Shown: positions 39,014 to 52,154, counted from the first letter of the stretch. The stretch: DNA of 64,000 nt from Sympetrum striolatum (GCA_947579665.1 OX388351.1:60024939-60088938), one strand, 5' to 3'. The notes: generated by a model from the letters alone, not told the origin. A program made the numbers and translations.

Positions 39014-42000
39014 TAACGATAATATAATTTATGTGTAAATCAATAGCTTTATTTTCGAAATTTAAAAAGCAAGGTAATATTAATAATAATAGATAATAGT
39101 ATGAATTAGAAGTAAGTTAAAAATGTATGAGGGCATCTGTCTTTGTAAATATTTTAATCTAACTTTTTTGCTGAAATCGGCTTTTCTTGTTTCTGGTGAT
39201 GGCGTATTCATCACCATACATTTCATCATCTTTCTATTTCATCACACTTGTGAAAATCACATTGATTACCGTAGGCAAATATTCTCAATTACTGCAAGCC
39301 CTTAAGTGCTTTTTACGTTTATGATAATGTGCAATTTTATTTTTCTTGTCGGAATCCATCCGCACTTTTCACATTGCTGGCTTTTTGCAGTCCTTAGGAA
39401 GGAAACCGACTGGTGATTATAGCCGAAATAAAATGGGAAATAGGTTTACCTCCGCTCCAAGTGATGAGTTTTTGCTTTTAGCTCTCGGAGGTTGGATAAA
39501 TGGTGTCGGAGAATGAAATGAGAAAGAAGTAGAGGGGTTAAGAAGGAAAGGAGATGGAATTGGAATACGGCAGCCTCAATTTTCCTCAGGTAAAGAAGTC
39601 TATGCTCACGCGAAAAGAGCCTTGGCCGTACCAAATCCCCCAGCATTATTATTGCCATCTTTCAAATTCCCCATCTCCGATATAATTCTTTGGATTTGCC
39701 AAATAGCGAAGAAGTTCGGGGTGGGAGGCGGATTTCCGACGTTTCATCCGCGGGCTTTAGGGCGTAATCCGAAGAAAAACTGTAAGGCGAAATGCAGGTG
39801 AAAAAGGAGAGTTTTATTAACAAATACACAGACTGTTATCGTGGTTTTTTAATATTCACAGAAAGTATTTCGCGGGATATGCTTTGAAGAGCCTTTTCAA
39901 AGGGCTCCTCTAATCTCTTCATCACGTTTGGTGATAGCATCCGCGCGTAAGATTTTTTCATCCTATTTTATTATGCTTATTTTTCACGCGTCATTTTCGG
40001 AGAATATTAGTGTTTTTTTGAGGAATGACTAAAGTATTTTAGTACAGCATAGTAGAGAGTCTGCGCGGCGAGCCCCACTCACTCCTAATCTCGTGTACTC
40101 CACGGAACGACCTTCACTACCTTGTGGTTGCCAGATATCGCTAATCATTCTCTTGTATTTCTTAAATATGCCGTACGTACCCCTAAGGATTGGCGAATTA
40201 TGATAATTTGTCAACACTGCTGTGCCTACAAGAGACTCACTGCATGAGAAAGGGGGAAGGGATTCTAAAGGTGGAGGTATTCGGAGGTTGGGTAGGTTTT
40301 CGATGCTCCACCCTCTGGTACTGAAAAAGGCTCTTTACTATGCGGTATTATAATAAGTATTTCTTCACCGTTAGCCCCTCAAGGATTGCGAAAGCACGTG
40401 CATCTTCCTGGTGGCCCATGTCGGTATCCCGTACCTACTTTACCGCTCTCTCTTAACTTCCGCTACTTAGTTTATTTATATGTTATAATTTTCCAACGTC
40501 GACTATCTGTTTATAAAAGCTAAAGGGATATTAAGTCGTTAAACTGGATTATCTGGAACACAATTTTGAGCTTTTATATAGAAAGCTTAAAAATCGGCTT
40601 TTTTCATTAATTGCCCGTCGGCAGTGGAGGGATTTAAATTAAGCCTCACGTGAAGGGCTAACACGTGTAGATTGATGTTTGAAATATTTCAAAATATTTT
40701 TTTCATTATGTAAGTTATAAAATGCTGGAACGTTTCATCATCATTTTCATTCTCTGGGCTAACTTAAACTGGTAAATAAAAGTATTTCAACTTTATCGTT
40801 ATCATTCTTCATTGCATCGAATACAAGTTTACAGAATCAAGGCTCAACTCAAGAAAATAATTAAGCCCTGTTACCATAAGCGAATCTTGATCTTGACCGA
40901 ATCATATAGAATGAATTTTCTTTTTCCTTCTACCTTATAGATGCTTTCATTATCTATGAAGGTTGCTTATCTTGTTATTTGGTTTCATTCTTTTCATTTA
41001 ATTATGCAAAAGTATTTTACGAATCTTATCCTTTTTAATTTAAAACTTTTATTATCATTTTTAACAAATTATTCGTACATCGGCCTAGACTTTGTGGAAT
41101 TGTTTTGAAATTATAATCTGTGGTTTATGGCCCAGAACTCACTTGTTTTATACCGTAGACTTAGTTTATATTAAAGGTCTCTTGTTTTAAGTATAAAGCT
41201 GAGACCTAAGTTTGACTTTGTTTGTTTAATGTAGTACATGCACAAAGTTTAGTGCACATGAAAAGTGATTTGTTTTAGTTGTAAATTACAAATGTTAAAA
41301 CGTATTACTTTCATATTATCTCTAAATAGTAACTGACTTACAGCTATTCTTTTGGTAGTTTAAGTATAATAGGTTTGGTACGTATTAAAATGGTGTTTTT
41401 ACACATTAAAAGTGTCCGATGTCTTTTTTTAAGGAAATTATATGTTTAGAGCGTAGCCATAGTATCGCGTAGTATGATTTTCAAAGAAATAACTTTCGAA
41501 TCATGTTCTCACGTGTCCTCACTGATGGATAAAAAAGAACTCGTTCAATTTTGTATTGGAATACGAAGGAAGCAGTAACCATATATTATAGTTTCGTTCA
41601 AGGGAACTATAGGATCACATCCACAACGTGGGTGTTCAGAACGTGAAAAATAGGTGCCCACTCGAATAGATTTGTCACCTAATGATATCATCGCCGGGTT
41701 CGCGCAGGTTTTGATGTAGCTGCGCTGAAATTGATGAGTGGCAGGGCCTGCCGGATGGCCTGGTTGAGAGGATGGTTCCATAGGTACTGATGGATGCCCA
41801 CGAGAAGATGGTGGGAGAGTGATTGATTAAGCCTTAAATATTTTTTTCGCCTCTCGCCCGTGGAGATTACGGTCGTGGAACGTGAAACGAGGGACTCGAG
41901 TTGATGCCCATGGTCGTTGAATTATGGCCTGGGCGGGCCCCGACGGGGGTGGAGCCGGAGAATGAATCTGTTACAAAATGTAGGGCGCTTTGGGATGCAT

Positions 42001-43959
42001 TTTTTCCCTATGAGGTACTTTCCGCTCCCGTTTTAATTCGGCTCGGAATTGATGGCGTTTATCAGGCAGATATCCCTGTTTTAAATCGGTTAATTATCCC
42101 GGGACGTAACAAGGCCGTACGTCTTCCCGTCGGATTTATTTTCTCCGCCCTCTTTCGCCCTTTTTTTGCCCGAATTTGAATTTCGACCTTGTTATAACAT
42201 TGTTCGGGAAGAGTACGATAAGTCGTATTTATGTTTTCCGTTCGTACACGCTTTGAAATGTTACAATTGTTTTTCTGCTTAACGATTATCTTCTACGCGG
42301 CTCTCTGATACAGCTATTGCTATATGTAAGTCGGTGAAATGAAGTCTGTCGCTATTTTTTGCTTCTTGTTTAACCTTATTTGTACCTCTCTATTCATGAA
42401 ATTAGTACTTGGTTTTAAAAGTGTTGTTAAGTTTTGTTACTTTTAAGTGCATTGATATTGTGATCACTTTATACATGCTACTTAATATCGAGCGAAGTTG
42501 ATATGTATTAGTCGTGTCCCACATTTTCCCATTCTTTAAAGTGGAATACTATTAACAAAGATAATGAAAAACAAGAAAATTGGGGAAAATGCAAAAAGGG
42601 AGGTGAAAAAAGAAAGAATTCGATAAATCAAAAATATGAATATTTTGCATAAAAATTTTTATCAAATATAATGATAAATCCATGAAACCTTTTTGCATTT
42701 TATTTCCAATAGTAGCGTCTATAACTCAATCATGTATACAATCTTGCATATAGCGTAAGTATATGCAATTCCAGTATATCGCAGAAGAGGGCGACCAGGA
42801 TGCAATGAAAGATATAAAATGTTAATACGAGCTATGAACTCATTATTTTCCCTTTTAAAATGAAATTAATAAATTGAATTTTATCGGGAGCGTCGATAGC
42901 CTCCTAACGCATTCAGATTTTTTTAAGCTATCAGGTAGATCATTTTTTAGGAGCTCGAATGTTAGTTAAATAAAACCCTTCCGCAGGAAACTTATGGGTT
43001 TTCTCCAGAGACCGGTTTTCCCGGGAGTTTGCTTTCTTGCAAGATTTAGGACTTAGTTAGTGGAGGCCTATATATTTAAACCAAGAATTTTGGGCAAAAG
43101 CGGGTGATAAATTTCCCGCCCTCCTAATTTATTTGGTGGAGAGAGGACATCGTTAGCAAGCTTGCGAGGACTTTTAAGCCAAGGTAAAGCATTGCCTAGC
43201 TGCAGAGGAATTTGTACGTTCCTAGCTTGGAATGGAATAACTTAATCTCTTAGATCTACAGGAATACTTTCATCGTGAACTATTCTCTCAGCATTTCAGA
43301 GTAATAAACTTTACAGCTCATTGCGATTGATGTATGGATAGGTCGCGTTCCTGGTAAATGCTTGAATTGTTTTGCAGATATATGCGGTTGATGTTACATG
43401 GGGGTAAGGCTTTTGATGGTATTCCTTCCGACCTAGATCGTGGGAAAGATAATACCTATATATTATTTTTATAAATATTCGTATTTTAATTCAATTTTTG
43501 TTTATAGTTAAACATCAAAATGGCGGTATTAAAATTAATTTTTGTTTTTTTTTACTGCTGGAATGGCGTATAATTCAACATAGAATAAAAAATAGAAAAA
43601 TAGAAAAGAAAAATTTGTTAGTTATAAAGCATTGTTCTAAGGTATACAATCGCTTTTGTTGTTACCTCTTACCAAATCGACTGATAACGTTATATCCAGG
43701 TAGTCAGGCGAGGGATGTAAATCTGTTATTATGGTCCATTATTTTGTAAGTGATGATATCCGTGTATACTTATGATTTCTTTGCCTCCTGACTGGAGCAC
43801 TATTCACTTTTAACGGAATTTATAATGATTATGAATAAATTAAATTAATTTCAATATCATATCTACTGATATTTTCCTTATTAAAATCAATCGTTTGTTG
43901 AAAGACCATTCACTTTCTAGAACAAAAATAACTCCCACAGAATGAAAAACCCCCATTAT
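39014..43959. other. No recognisable gene
   Basis: CpG-rich blocks lie at about 39430-39790, 40030-40450, 41600-42190 and 42990-43250. The rest is AT-rich. The 92-codon frame at 41901-42179 is unlike anything I know. A short inverted repeat (TATAAAAGCT against AGCTTTTATA) lies at about 40512-40583. Nothing else is seen. Confidence 0.5.
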
Positions 43960-45330
43960 GACGACAGACCGAGTTTCTTTGGAGGCTTCCGGCCGTCTGA
44001 ATTATTCCTTATTATGTACACCTCGACTCGAAGTTTATTACAGAGCGATTTCTGCCCTCTCTGGTGACCCAATTCTTCTCCTTTGTGACGCCACCGATAT
44101 GTCCAAAAACTTAACTCATTACGCCCTTCCCTTTGAACACTTTTCTACTCCGCGCTATCTATCTCTCGCCTCCTTTCTACGCTCCTATCGCTCCCTTGTT
44201 GTTCTCTCCCTTTATTATTCCCCAGCCCCAGGATTTTCTCTTCTTTATCACATCCCAACTTCTAAGTTTGTCAACTCTCTTCCGGAACTCAGCCCCTAAT
44301 CATCCACAGAGAGATGGGAGTGACCCCTAGGAAAAGACCCCTCGCTACTCCAAGGCCCCCCTGCCCCTTCCGCCATGCTCCCGAGGGCCCAACAACCCTT
44401 TCTTGGAAGGAAATACCCGTCGGTGGCAGGGTTTTGGCTTTGGCGAAGAAGGGAGGAGCAGGATTTGAGAGCGATTTAGATTAGTGGTGTTAACCCAGAG
44501 GGCGAAGGAATTTTTGAGTCCTATCGTTCCATCCATTTCAAAGACACAACAGAGAGAGGAAGAGAATGTCTTCCTCTCGTGGTCACATTGTGTCCTCCAC
44601 CCCCCTCAGACAACCCCACTTCACAGAACATCTCATCCTTTGTCGACCTACTCCATCTCTCCCTGTTTTCCTCGGCGGATGTCTTCCACCAACTCCCGGA
44701 GGAGGGTGCAAAACACGATCATTTCCCGGAGTTCCTTATGCTCTCAGTCGTGGGAAAGATGGGAACATCCTTCCTGCCCTTCATTTTTACTATTTCACTT
44801 TTTTCGACCCTCTCTAACAGCTATGTTCTTCTTAAATGTCTGCCCCCAACTTCAACTTTGTCTACTCGTCGCCTTGTTTTTTCATCTTCTTCATCAAAAC
44901 TCAAGCTCAATTTTGTTTTTCCTCCGTTGTCTGCCTCTCTCTCTCTCTTTCCTTTCCTCTCTTTCATCTTTTCTCTTCGTCGTGCTCACTTTTCTTTCTC
45001 ATTTCGTATTAAACTTGGCTCTACTTGGGTCCTCTTACAGTTTACATTCTCCCCTTTCCCGCTTATTCTTTCGTTTCCTTTCATTTTATCCCACATTACG
45101 CTTTCCGCTTTCTCTCATACATTTCTTTCGACGTTGCTCTCCTTTCACCTCTCCCTCTTTTGATCGCCCCCTCTCCGTTTTCTTTAACGTTTTCGCTTTC
45201 GTACCTCCTTCATAAGATCTTTTCTCCTTCCATCATCGACAAGTTCTTCTCTCATGTTCCTTTCACACTTCTCCACATTTTACACGATAACTTTCAGTTT
45301 TGGTATTCCTTTCACTAACATCCTTTCGTG
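43960..45330 (+). repeat. Pyrimidine-biased tract, about 1.3 kb
   Basis: The plus strand is strongly C/T-rich, most extremely at 44560-45320, with a brief purine-rich interruption near 44400-44570. This gives overlapping Ser/Phe/Leu/Pro-rich frames of 243, 194 and 113 codons in different phases. These are the expected product of skewed composition and not genes. Confidence 0.75.
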
Positions 45331-45808
45331 GTTCTGCATTGAAGGCGGTCTAGGTTCCTTATTTGTCGAACCTAATTCCATGGTGTGTTGAAAAATAGCC
45401 TCTTCGCTATCTCCAATTCTCATTAGTGCTCAATATACCATAAAAAATGATTTCGATGGTGCCATTTCTCAGTCTACGAATATGAAAGTAAGATTGTTGT
45501 GGTTTCAGAAGAACTTGTTTGAAAATAACTGGCCCTCTTGACTTAATGAAACTTATCCAACTAAATGTAAACCCCTCATTTGTAGTTACGAGTACAGAAT
45601 GCGTCCCTTGATTCATTTTAACCTTTCTCCGTCTTATTTTAGTTAGTCTGAGATTATGCTTGTGAGTTGAGACTTCACTTGGTGAAATTCCATCTCAATT
45701 ATAATATTTGTTAAAATAATTAACATCAAAATTAAACAGTACAAACCAACATAATCAATCATTCTAGCCGTACTTCGTGGAAAGCCATTGAATAAAATAA
45801 GAATTACT
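45331..45808. other. No feature seen
   Basis: AT-rich DNA with no gene, repeat or RNA that I can support. Confidence 0.6.
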
Positions 45809-45836
45809 AGTTAATTTTCCTCAGAAAATGTATTTG

Positions 45837-45868
45837 GACAACTAGTTTCGGTTAGACGCCACCTTCAG
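45837..45868 (-). ncRNA. Degenerate hammerhead-ribozyme-like motif (minus strand)
   Basis: The minus strand reads CTGAAGG, T, a small GG/CC stem, GAAAC, then the palindromic ACTAGT followed by T and GTC. Box 1 departs from CUGANGA at the last base and stem II is very weak. The same motif occurs in the opposite arm. It is a probable relic and activity is not expected. Confidence 0.3.
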
Positions 45869-45872
45869 GTAG

Positions 45873-45903
45873 CTGATGATGGCGATCAGCCGATACTAGT
45901 TGC
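45873..45903 (+). ncRNA. Degenerate hammerhead-ribozyme-like motif (plus strand)
   Basis: The plus strand reads CTGATGA, T, a GGC/GCC stem with a 5-base loop, then GATAC in place of GAAAC, the palindrome ACTAGT, and TGCC. The first box is a perfect CUGANGA match. The second box has an A-to-T change expected to abolish cleavage, and one U is inserted before stem II. Confidence 0.3.
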
Positions 45904-45995
45904 CCAAATATATTTTCTGTCGAAAATTACCAATTACCTTTTCTCAATTCCGTTTTTCCTTGGGATTTTCCAGGGTGCATGCCCTTATGTGCAAA

Positions 45996-46080
45996 GTACA
46001 GCTATGTGCAACAAAAACTTTAATTCTTAATATTATATAGCCCGCGGGACTTTAAAGTTATTTTTTGTACATAGCTGTAC
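45996..46080. repeat. 85-bp palindrome, 28-bp arms
   Basis: GTACAGCTATGTGCAA at 45996 pairs with the reverse complement of the right arm, which ends TACATAGCTGTAC at 46080. The arms 45996-46023 and 46053-46080 differ by a few bases. The centre contains CCCGCGGG. It is a second small foldback immediately next to the one at 45809-45933. No TIR signature of a known superfamily is evident. Confidence 0.7.
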
Positions 46081-47943
46081 CTTAACTCTTGGTGTAATTC
46101 TTAATTTATTCGCAAAAACCAACTTTCGGTGTGTCTTTATATATATATGTAAAGATGGGAACATCGTATGTGGAATAGACGAAGGAAAAAGTGAAAGTTG
46201 TCTTGGAGTGAGTTTACAAGATGAAACGTTATAAGAACTGGAATACGATATTTAGAAGAGGCTATTCTTACCTATATTCCGTTCCGTTGGTCGGCGTCGT
46301 CTGACTCCTTTGCGGGATTTATCGGCGCGTGGCGAATCTCCCGACGCCTCTTTTTGCCGCTGAGGATCTCCGCAGATATTTTTTCCGAGTTTGATTTGTT
46401 GCGTCCATAAGTCGGGGAGGCGGATAAATTCGGCTACTTGCTTATCGCTTGCGCCTGAGCTGCTTCGAAAAGGGGTGGGTGTTTAACTGGATCGTGTTAT
46501 TCTAAGGAAGAATCATTTGCTTCAATGGGGGATGAATCCTCTCCGATGGTTGCCCGTTTTATTTCCATTCTCGGAAAGTTTTCGATCTGATATCCCTTAA
46601 ACCCTTTGATAGGTTCTCATTGTATGAATGGATTCTTCCTGTGTAATATTACCTTGGTGACAAATCTTTGGAATTTTTCATGTTGAATGAATCTATAAAG
46701 TAGTGATGGAAATATAACATGAGGAATTATTCTGAATATGTCATTTTCTGTTGGCCAGTGAGAGCTTAATCCATATCTTTGTAAATCAACTTATCTCTAG
46801 CAGGTGATGTAATATTATAGCGGAAGAAAAAAAAAGATAATTTCTAAAAAACAGTTTTAACTTTATTCCGTATCTCATCTTACACTGCGTATCAATTTAT
46901 CGTAGGAATTTTACATCCACAGTAATTATAATTTATCCTCCTACTTTCACTTTGTTTTGATTTTTGTAAATACATTGTTTGACTGAAGGCAAAATATTTA
47001 GCCCAATCTCGCCCAAATGAAGAAGTTTTATTTTTGTTATTTCTTTAATGCATTACTGCCGCATATATTCCGCAAGAAATATTTTATTATAATATATATT
47101 ATTATTCGGAGCATCTGTTTCCCTAATTGATCATGCGATGTCTGATCGTCATTAGTAACAGGGTTGACGCATTTTATCTACTGCCACCTTCTCAAAAGTG
47201 TTATCTCTGATTTAATGAAGAAAGTGAATAGTAAAATTTAATCATCTTTCTTCTAAAGGTTGTTATACTATCAGGAAACCCCCTAGTAACTTCGTCAATT
47301 CTTAATAAAATTCAGGATTTACGCTAGCACTTTTTCAATTCATTGCAGTACTTTTCCTAAGGCCCTACTTATGCATAATCAACGCTTGGTTTATGAGACT
47401 GATATTCTACGCTAGGAAGGCTCGCGCTCGGAAGCGTTTCTTGTTCTGGCAGCGCGTCTCTCCTCCATCGATCGAAACGAGAAGCGTCCTAGGATGGGAA
47501 AAATTTACATGATGTCGGAAAGCGCCTTTAGATGGGGAATACGCATATCAAATGCCTATTGATCGGCAGGATTTGGAGGGTAGCGGCTCGCGAATCCCAA
47601 TGGCATACAGGGTCATGCGACACATGGGCAAATACTTGACACCCCCGGGGCACGAATTTGCGTGCGGAGTCTCGGGCCACGTAAAGCATAGTTTCCCGAA
47701 CCTTTTCCCCAGAGGGGCTCTTGGTGTTCTTTTTATTTTCAGTGGATCTTGTGTTCTTCACATTTTCCATGGAACCCAGCCTAATAAAGACTTTTTCTAT
47801 GCTTCTAAACTTCAAATGTGGTAATTATATTAGTGTAGAGTAAACAGTAACTTAACTTTGGCATAAGACTGAACAATCGTCAATATATAAACAGCGCGAT
47901 GCATTGCTGCTGGGATGAAAACTTGATCATGAATTTGCCTGTG
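46081..47943. other. No recognisable gene
   Basis: CpG-rich blocks lie at about 46260-46640 and 47400-47720. Two opposing frames of 90-95 codons at 47528-47824 overlap each other and are not called. The rest is AT-rich. Confidence 0.5.
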
Positions 47944-48311
47944 CGATAGAGGTCTGCATGGGTCGGGTAAAGCAGGCAGTCTGTTGGGCTCGGGGCGGGC
48001 CTTGGCCCATGAATAACTTGAGTAGGAAAGAATTATTCGTCCTTTTAGAATTTTAGTTTCTTGCATAGCGGTAAAAGCCCCTTGAAGTTGCTACGCAATG
48101 CTGAAAGAAAATGCTCAGTCTTTGGGAAGGGGTAAAAATGTATTTGTTCACAAATCACAGCGATTTATTGCAGGGCGGCTAATGGAAGTTCGGGCTAGGG
48201 TCGGGCTTGAGAACGAAAATTTGCATCTACGATCGGTCCGGGTCGGGTTCGGGCTCTAGGGCGAATGGGCCGGGCCTGAGTTGGAATTTTCGGCCCATGC
48301 AGACCTCTACT
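47944..48311. mobile_element. hAT-like non-autonomous element, about 368 bp
   Basis: The left end CGATAGAGGTCTGCATGGGT and the right end, which read inward starts CAGTAGAGGTCTGCATGGGC, form an inverted repeat of about 20 bp with few differences. A terminus beginning CAG(T)AGAGGTCTGCA and GGGCC/CCCGG-rich subterminal repeats are typical of hAT-superfamily elements. The flanking 8-mers (TGCCTGTG left, CGCGTACA right) do not match well, so an 8-bp target duplication is not confirmed. There is no coding capacity. The superfamily call is inference from the termini. Confidence 0.6.
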
Positions 48312-48691
48312 GCGCGTACATGAATTGCTATAACTACGTACTCGGTACTTGCAGTAGGCTCATCTAGCAAACCTAACTCCACTGCATTACTATAACAATA
48401 AGAATAATTATATTGGTCCAACGAAATGAAAAATATGTATAGGATTAGCCACACTGTTCATTACATTGTTAATACATATACTCATTAGTTATACCAATTA
48501 CGAAATCTAAATTTCAAAATTAATTATGCTTATCATTGCCGAATTTTTTGGATTTACATATATAAAAACACCTGAGCTATTTTCTATATAGTATTACAGT
48601 AGTATATACAGATGTACAATCAATTCTTTCTCTCATTTAAAAAAATTCATCAGCATTATAAAATGCCTTTAGACGTGCTGTCTAAATGGTC

Positions 48692-48804
48692 TCAGGTATA
48701 TGGACCCCCATTTACATCTCGTGGACCCTCATTATCCATGACGTAGACCACCAGTAAATCTATGTGGACCCCTGGGGGTCCATGTGGACCACTTTGGGAA
48801 TGAC
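48692..48804. mobile_element. Possible hAT-type relic with repeated GTGGACC motif
   Basis: GGACC or GGACCC occurs repeatedly. The perfect palindrome GGACCCC-TG-GGGGTCC lies near 48766-48781, and the right end read inward is TTCCCAAAGTGGTCCACATG, a string typical of hAT-type termini. The left end is not a clear inverted copy. I call a probable relic with low confidence. Confidence 0.35.
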
Positions 48805-51800
48805 GTAAAGTGTTAAGGGGCCGCTGATTCCGACGAGAGAGCCAAAAGAACATTGTCCCTTTTTTCACCAGTGCGGACAGTGTTAAAATATGTGACCCGT
48901 GAAAGTTTGCCCCGTGGATCTCCTGCCGAAAAAAGCCGTGACACGGCAGACTTCAAAAGGATTTAATTTATGGGACGTTGTTACACTCCAAGTTTGCGCT
49001 GTGCACTAATGAATATTTTTAGGGCTGCGAGCCATTTCCGCTTTGGTGAGGCAGGGATGCGTGTGAATGGCGAAGTGATTCGGCAAAATGTGGATTTTTG
49101 ATGGCAATTCCGCGGTTGATGTTTTTCGCAGTCGTCGGATGCATTTGTTAGCCTTTCAAAGGCTTTACGTTGCGTCGCCCGTGTCGTCATCGATGTTTAT
49201 TTGCCCGAAGATATGTACGCTATTAAACATTGTATATCAATTGAGAGCCGCGGCCGATAAAAGCCGGGGTTTATAATGCCATACCGGGGTATTTATGTTA
49301 TTTATCTTTCACACCGAATTAGCATATGCGGTTTTCAGGTTTTAGATCCTATTTTTGCCCGAATTTCGCCAGATTCTATGTTACTGAAAGTAGTTTTGCG
49401 AGAACAATGGATTTTTTGGTATATTTCTCCATCGTTGCTTCTTTCACTCTTTTTTAATGTCCTAAAAAATCAGTTATTTCTCGGTACATGATAGCTAACA
49501 TTCAGGACGGTTTTAATATTTACTATTCATTTTTTTCGCATCAAAATTGAACAGTCAGGACATAATATCTTTCAGTAAATAAAATTTTTTCTTTATTTAT
49601 AATTTAAATACCTTTTCGAAACCTAAAGCTTTTAGTTCTAGCGTCTTCATGCAGTCGCTTTTGATTAATGAAAATTCTATTCTTAAGATTTAGAATTGTA
49701 TTAACATATTTATAGTATACCATCGAAGGACCATCAATTTGTATTCAAGTAATTGTTGAATATTTGTAGTTGAAGGTTGTCACCGATCCATAAAAATACA
49801 AATTCGGAATTTTTTTCGTAGAAGAAAAGCTTCTTATAACATTTTGTTTTGACTATTGATTCCATGTTCTATTTGGTACATACGTTCTTACATACCTACA
49901 TTACTGTACAATATTTTCAAAGTATGCTCAGTCTGTTGGCATTAGACTTTCGCCTATTATACTTCTCTTTGCGGGCCGATCCTTTCGCTTTTAAGGGTTT
50001 CTCGCCGGCGTCATTAAGGACACCAATCTCCCCGAAACTCCAGCACGTTACCACACTTTCGGTAATTTAGCCCCAGCCGGCATTATTCAAGCCGACCGGA
50101 ATCTTAGCGGAGAAATAAATTGCAGCCCTGCAGAAAAACGCGGGTGTCACGCACGTTCCCCAGGTGCCACCGGGACCCAAAGTGTTTCGCAGGAGAAGAA
50201 AAAGCGACGGGGAAAAATTCATCTCCGGGCAAGAAAATTTGTCCAAAAGTTTTATGAGATTCCCGTGAAATATTGCATGGGAAATTTTTCCGAAGGAAAC
50301 TGGGACCGTGATCAAGGGCCTTAATCTTTCCTTCCACCGACTGGTATTTGTTTCATGCCGTCACCCCATCTTCGCGACACAGTGCTCATTTGCTTGGTAA
50401 TTGAGTGCCGGGTCTTGGGGGTCGTTTTCATAGTTATGACCATCTTCAGCCCCTCTCCCGCCCCCGTCCTCTCACCTTCCGCCTCCTGTTTTCTCTTTTT
50501 CCGCCCCCTCCCCGCTCCAATAAAGCCTCCAAAGGTTCGTCGATAAGGAGTTAGACGCTTCGTAAAATCGTTTGACTATTCATCCCAGAGACCTTTTCCC
50601 CGAGGTTAATGCACGTGCTCGGGGATTTAATGTTTCATTCACGGGGTGGGAGGCTTTTGCTCGGCGTCTTGCTCTTTTAATACGTTTGAGGGCAGGTATT
50701 CTGGCGGCGAGGTTAAGATGGTGGCCGGGAGCTTAAAGGATGATTCTCCTCTCTCCCTTTGTTTTGAGTTACGCGTAACTCAATGTCCTCCGATTCTGGG
50801 AATAATCCATACTGAAAATGAGGTTAGATTGCCGCGATATGTCGACTAAGGAAGATAATTCGTCGTGGAATGGTTAGCCTACAAACATCTAAGTGCCGGG
50901 ATGGACTCCTGGCTTGTCCTTGTTAGGGCATAGCTGCAGTAGCATAGTTTGTACTATCGTATCTACGAGTATGTCCTTCTTCAATAAATTCTTTCCCTGC
51001 CGCTAACGTAACAAATCTATCACTTCACTACGCCTACCCAGGCTTCTGTATTTTTCTTTAGTAATTTGATATTATTTCTCTCTGTGCCATTTTGAATACT
51101 TCCGTAATAGTTTTTTTCCGTTTTCCTGCCAGCCCAGTTTATCTTTCCTTCAAGTTACTCTAATTATAAATCCCAGGTAACAATATTGTCTTCTGCTTAT
51201 TTGCAATTCCATGTTTCACATCCTCGCGCAAACTTGCTCACTAGAAGCGTTACTGAATCCTTTCGGGCATTTGTCCATTTTGTATATTCTTTCCTAATGT
51301 GTCCTCTAGAATACATCAAGGACAGTAAAATAACTGTCTGCTGAATCTTTTCTCCAAGCTACTCTTTCATACCCCCAAGAAAAATATTCTTCACTAGCTA
51401 CTAAGCTGAACCTTAACAAACGCATTATGCTTACAATGGTTTACATATCGTCCCCAGCCCTTCGTAAAGTTTTCATCCACATTCATTCAAATATATACCT
51501 ATCCTTTTCTTTCTTCGAAACCATGGCAGTTTTGATTTTGTCCTTTCAAAAGTTCATTTTCACACCCTCTAGAAATATTTCCTTACTAGTAGCGCAGCTT
51601 AATCCTTGCAAGCTCTTCTTATTAACTATGGTTTCCATTTCGTTCCCGCATCATTCTAAAATCTCTCTCAAGGCTCCATCTCGTGCGCTACTTCCCAAAT
51701 ATAGTCACTTTCATTTCCCTCTTGCTTAGCGTGGAAAAATGCCCGCGTCGGAATATATCTCCTTTTTAATAAGTATAACCCTCGGAGGCCTTTAAAAAGC

Positions 51801-52154
51801 GACCGAATACTCCTTTAACGGGCCGTAACAGTGCTCCGAAAATTGGCTCAGTACGTTTTTACGATACGACATCGCTCATAATCACAGGCTCATCTCGAAT
51901 ATAATGCGGGACTCGTCATAAAGGGAGCTCCTCCAAGACAAAAATTCATCAGCGCGAAATCCACTTACCCTAAAAAATAAAAAGGATAACCCTCTTTCAG
52001 GCTCATTTGATGCTCCCCATCCAGTTTCGTCAACTTCGCGTTTTATTTATCGCTCAATTCAGCCGTCATTTGTCACAGACAACGCGGAGCACCCTCTCGC
52101 GGAGAAAAATTAAGTTTATCCCCCGTCTTCTCCGCTTGAGAATACGTTTTCCTT
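48805..52154. other. No recognisable gene
   Basis: CpG-rich blocks lie at about 48810-49310, 49960-50860 and 51720-52150. Opposing frames of 82 and 77 codons at 50067-50337 are chance. The stretch 50940-51720 has many short CTT/TTC runs and two loosely similar segments near 51395-51480 and 51585-51670 that may be an old repeat; I could not align them well enough to call it. Confidence 0.45.

Larger units (their letters stand above)
45809..45933. mobile_element. Foldback with hammerhead-like motifs in both arms
   Basis: The arms 45809-45851 and 45890-45933 are inverted copies with several mismatches; both contain the core TTTGG(A/G)CAACTAGT. The 38-bp loop contains ACCTTCAGG on the left and CTGATGATGGC on the right. 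Each arm/loop boundary therefore carries one copy, in opposite orientation, of the same CTGANG-stem-GAAAC-type motif. No target-site duplication is clear. Another palindrome starts 62 bp downstream. Confidence 0.75.

Noticed and set aside
44484..45215. 243-codon open frame, the longest in the window
   Set aside because: It lies in a C/T-skewed tract, is Ser/Phe/Leu/Pro-rich, overlaps 194- and 83-codon frames in other phases, and has no recognisable domain.
50425..50452. CTGAAGATGG ... GAAAAC on the minus strand, resembling the hammerhead-like motif
   Set aside because: The possible stem pairs out of register with the core boxes, no stem-III palindrome follows GAAA, and no foldback is present.
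50863..50920. tRNA-derived SINE head (TGGTTAGCCTAC ... )
   Set aside because: An A-box-like start is visible but no convincing B box follows, so support is too weak.
50940..51720. Decayed LINE coding region on the minus strand
   Set aside because: Some three-frame translation resembled a LINE tail loosely, but no motif survived long enough to support the call.
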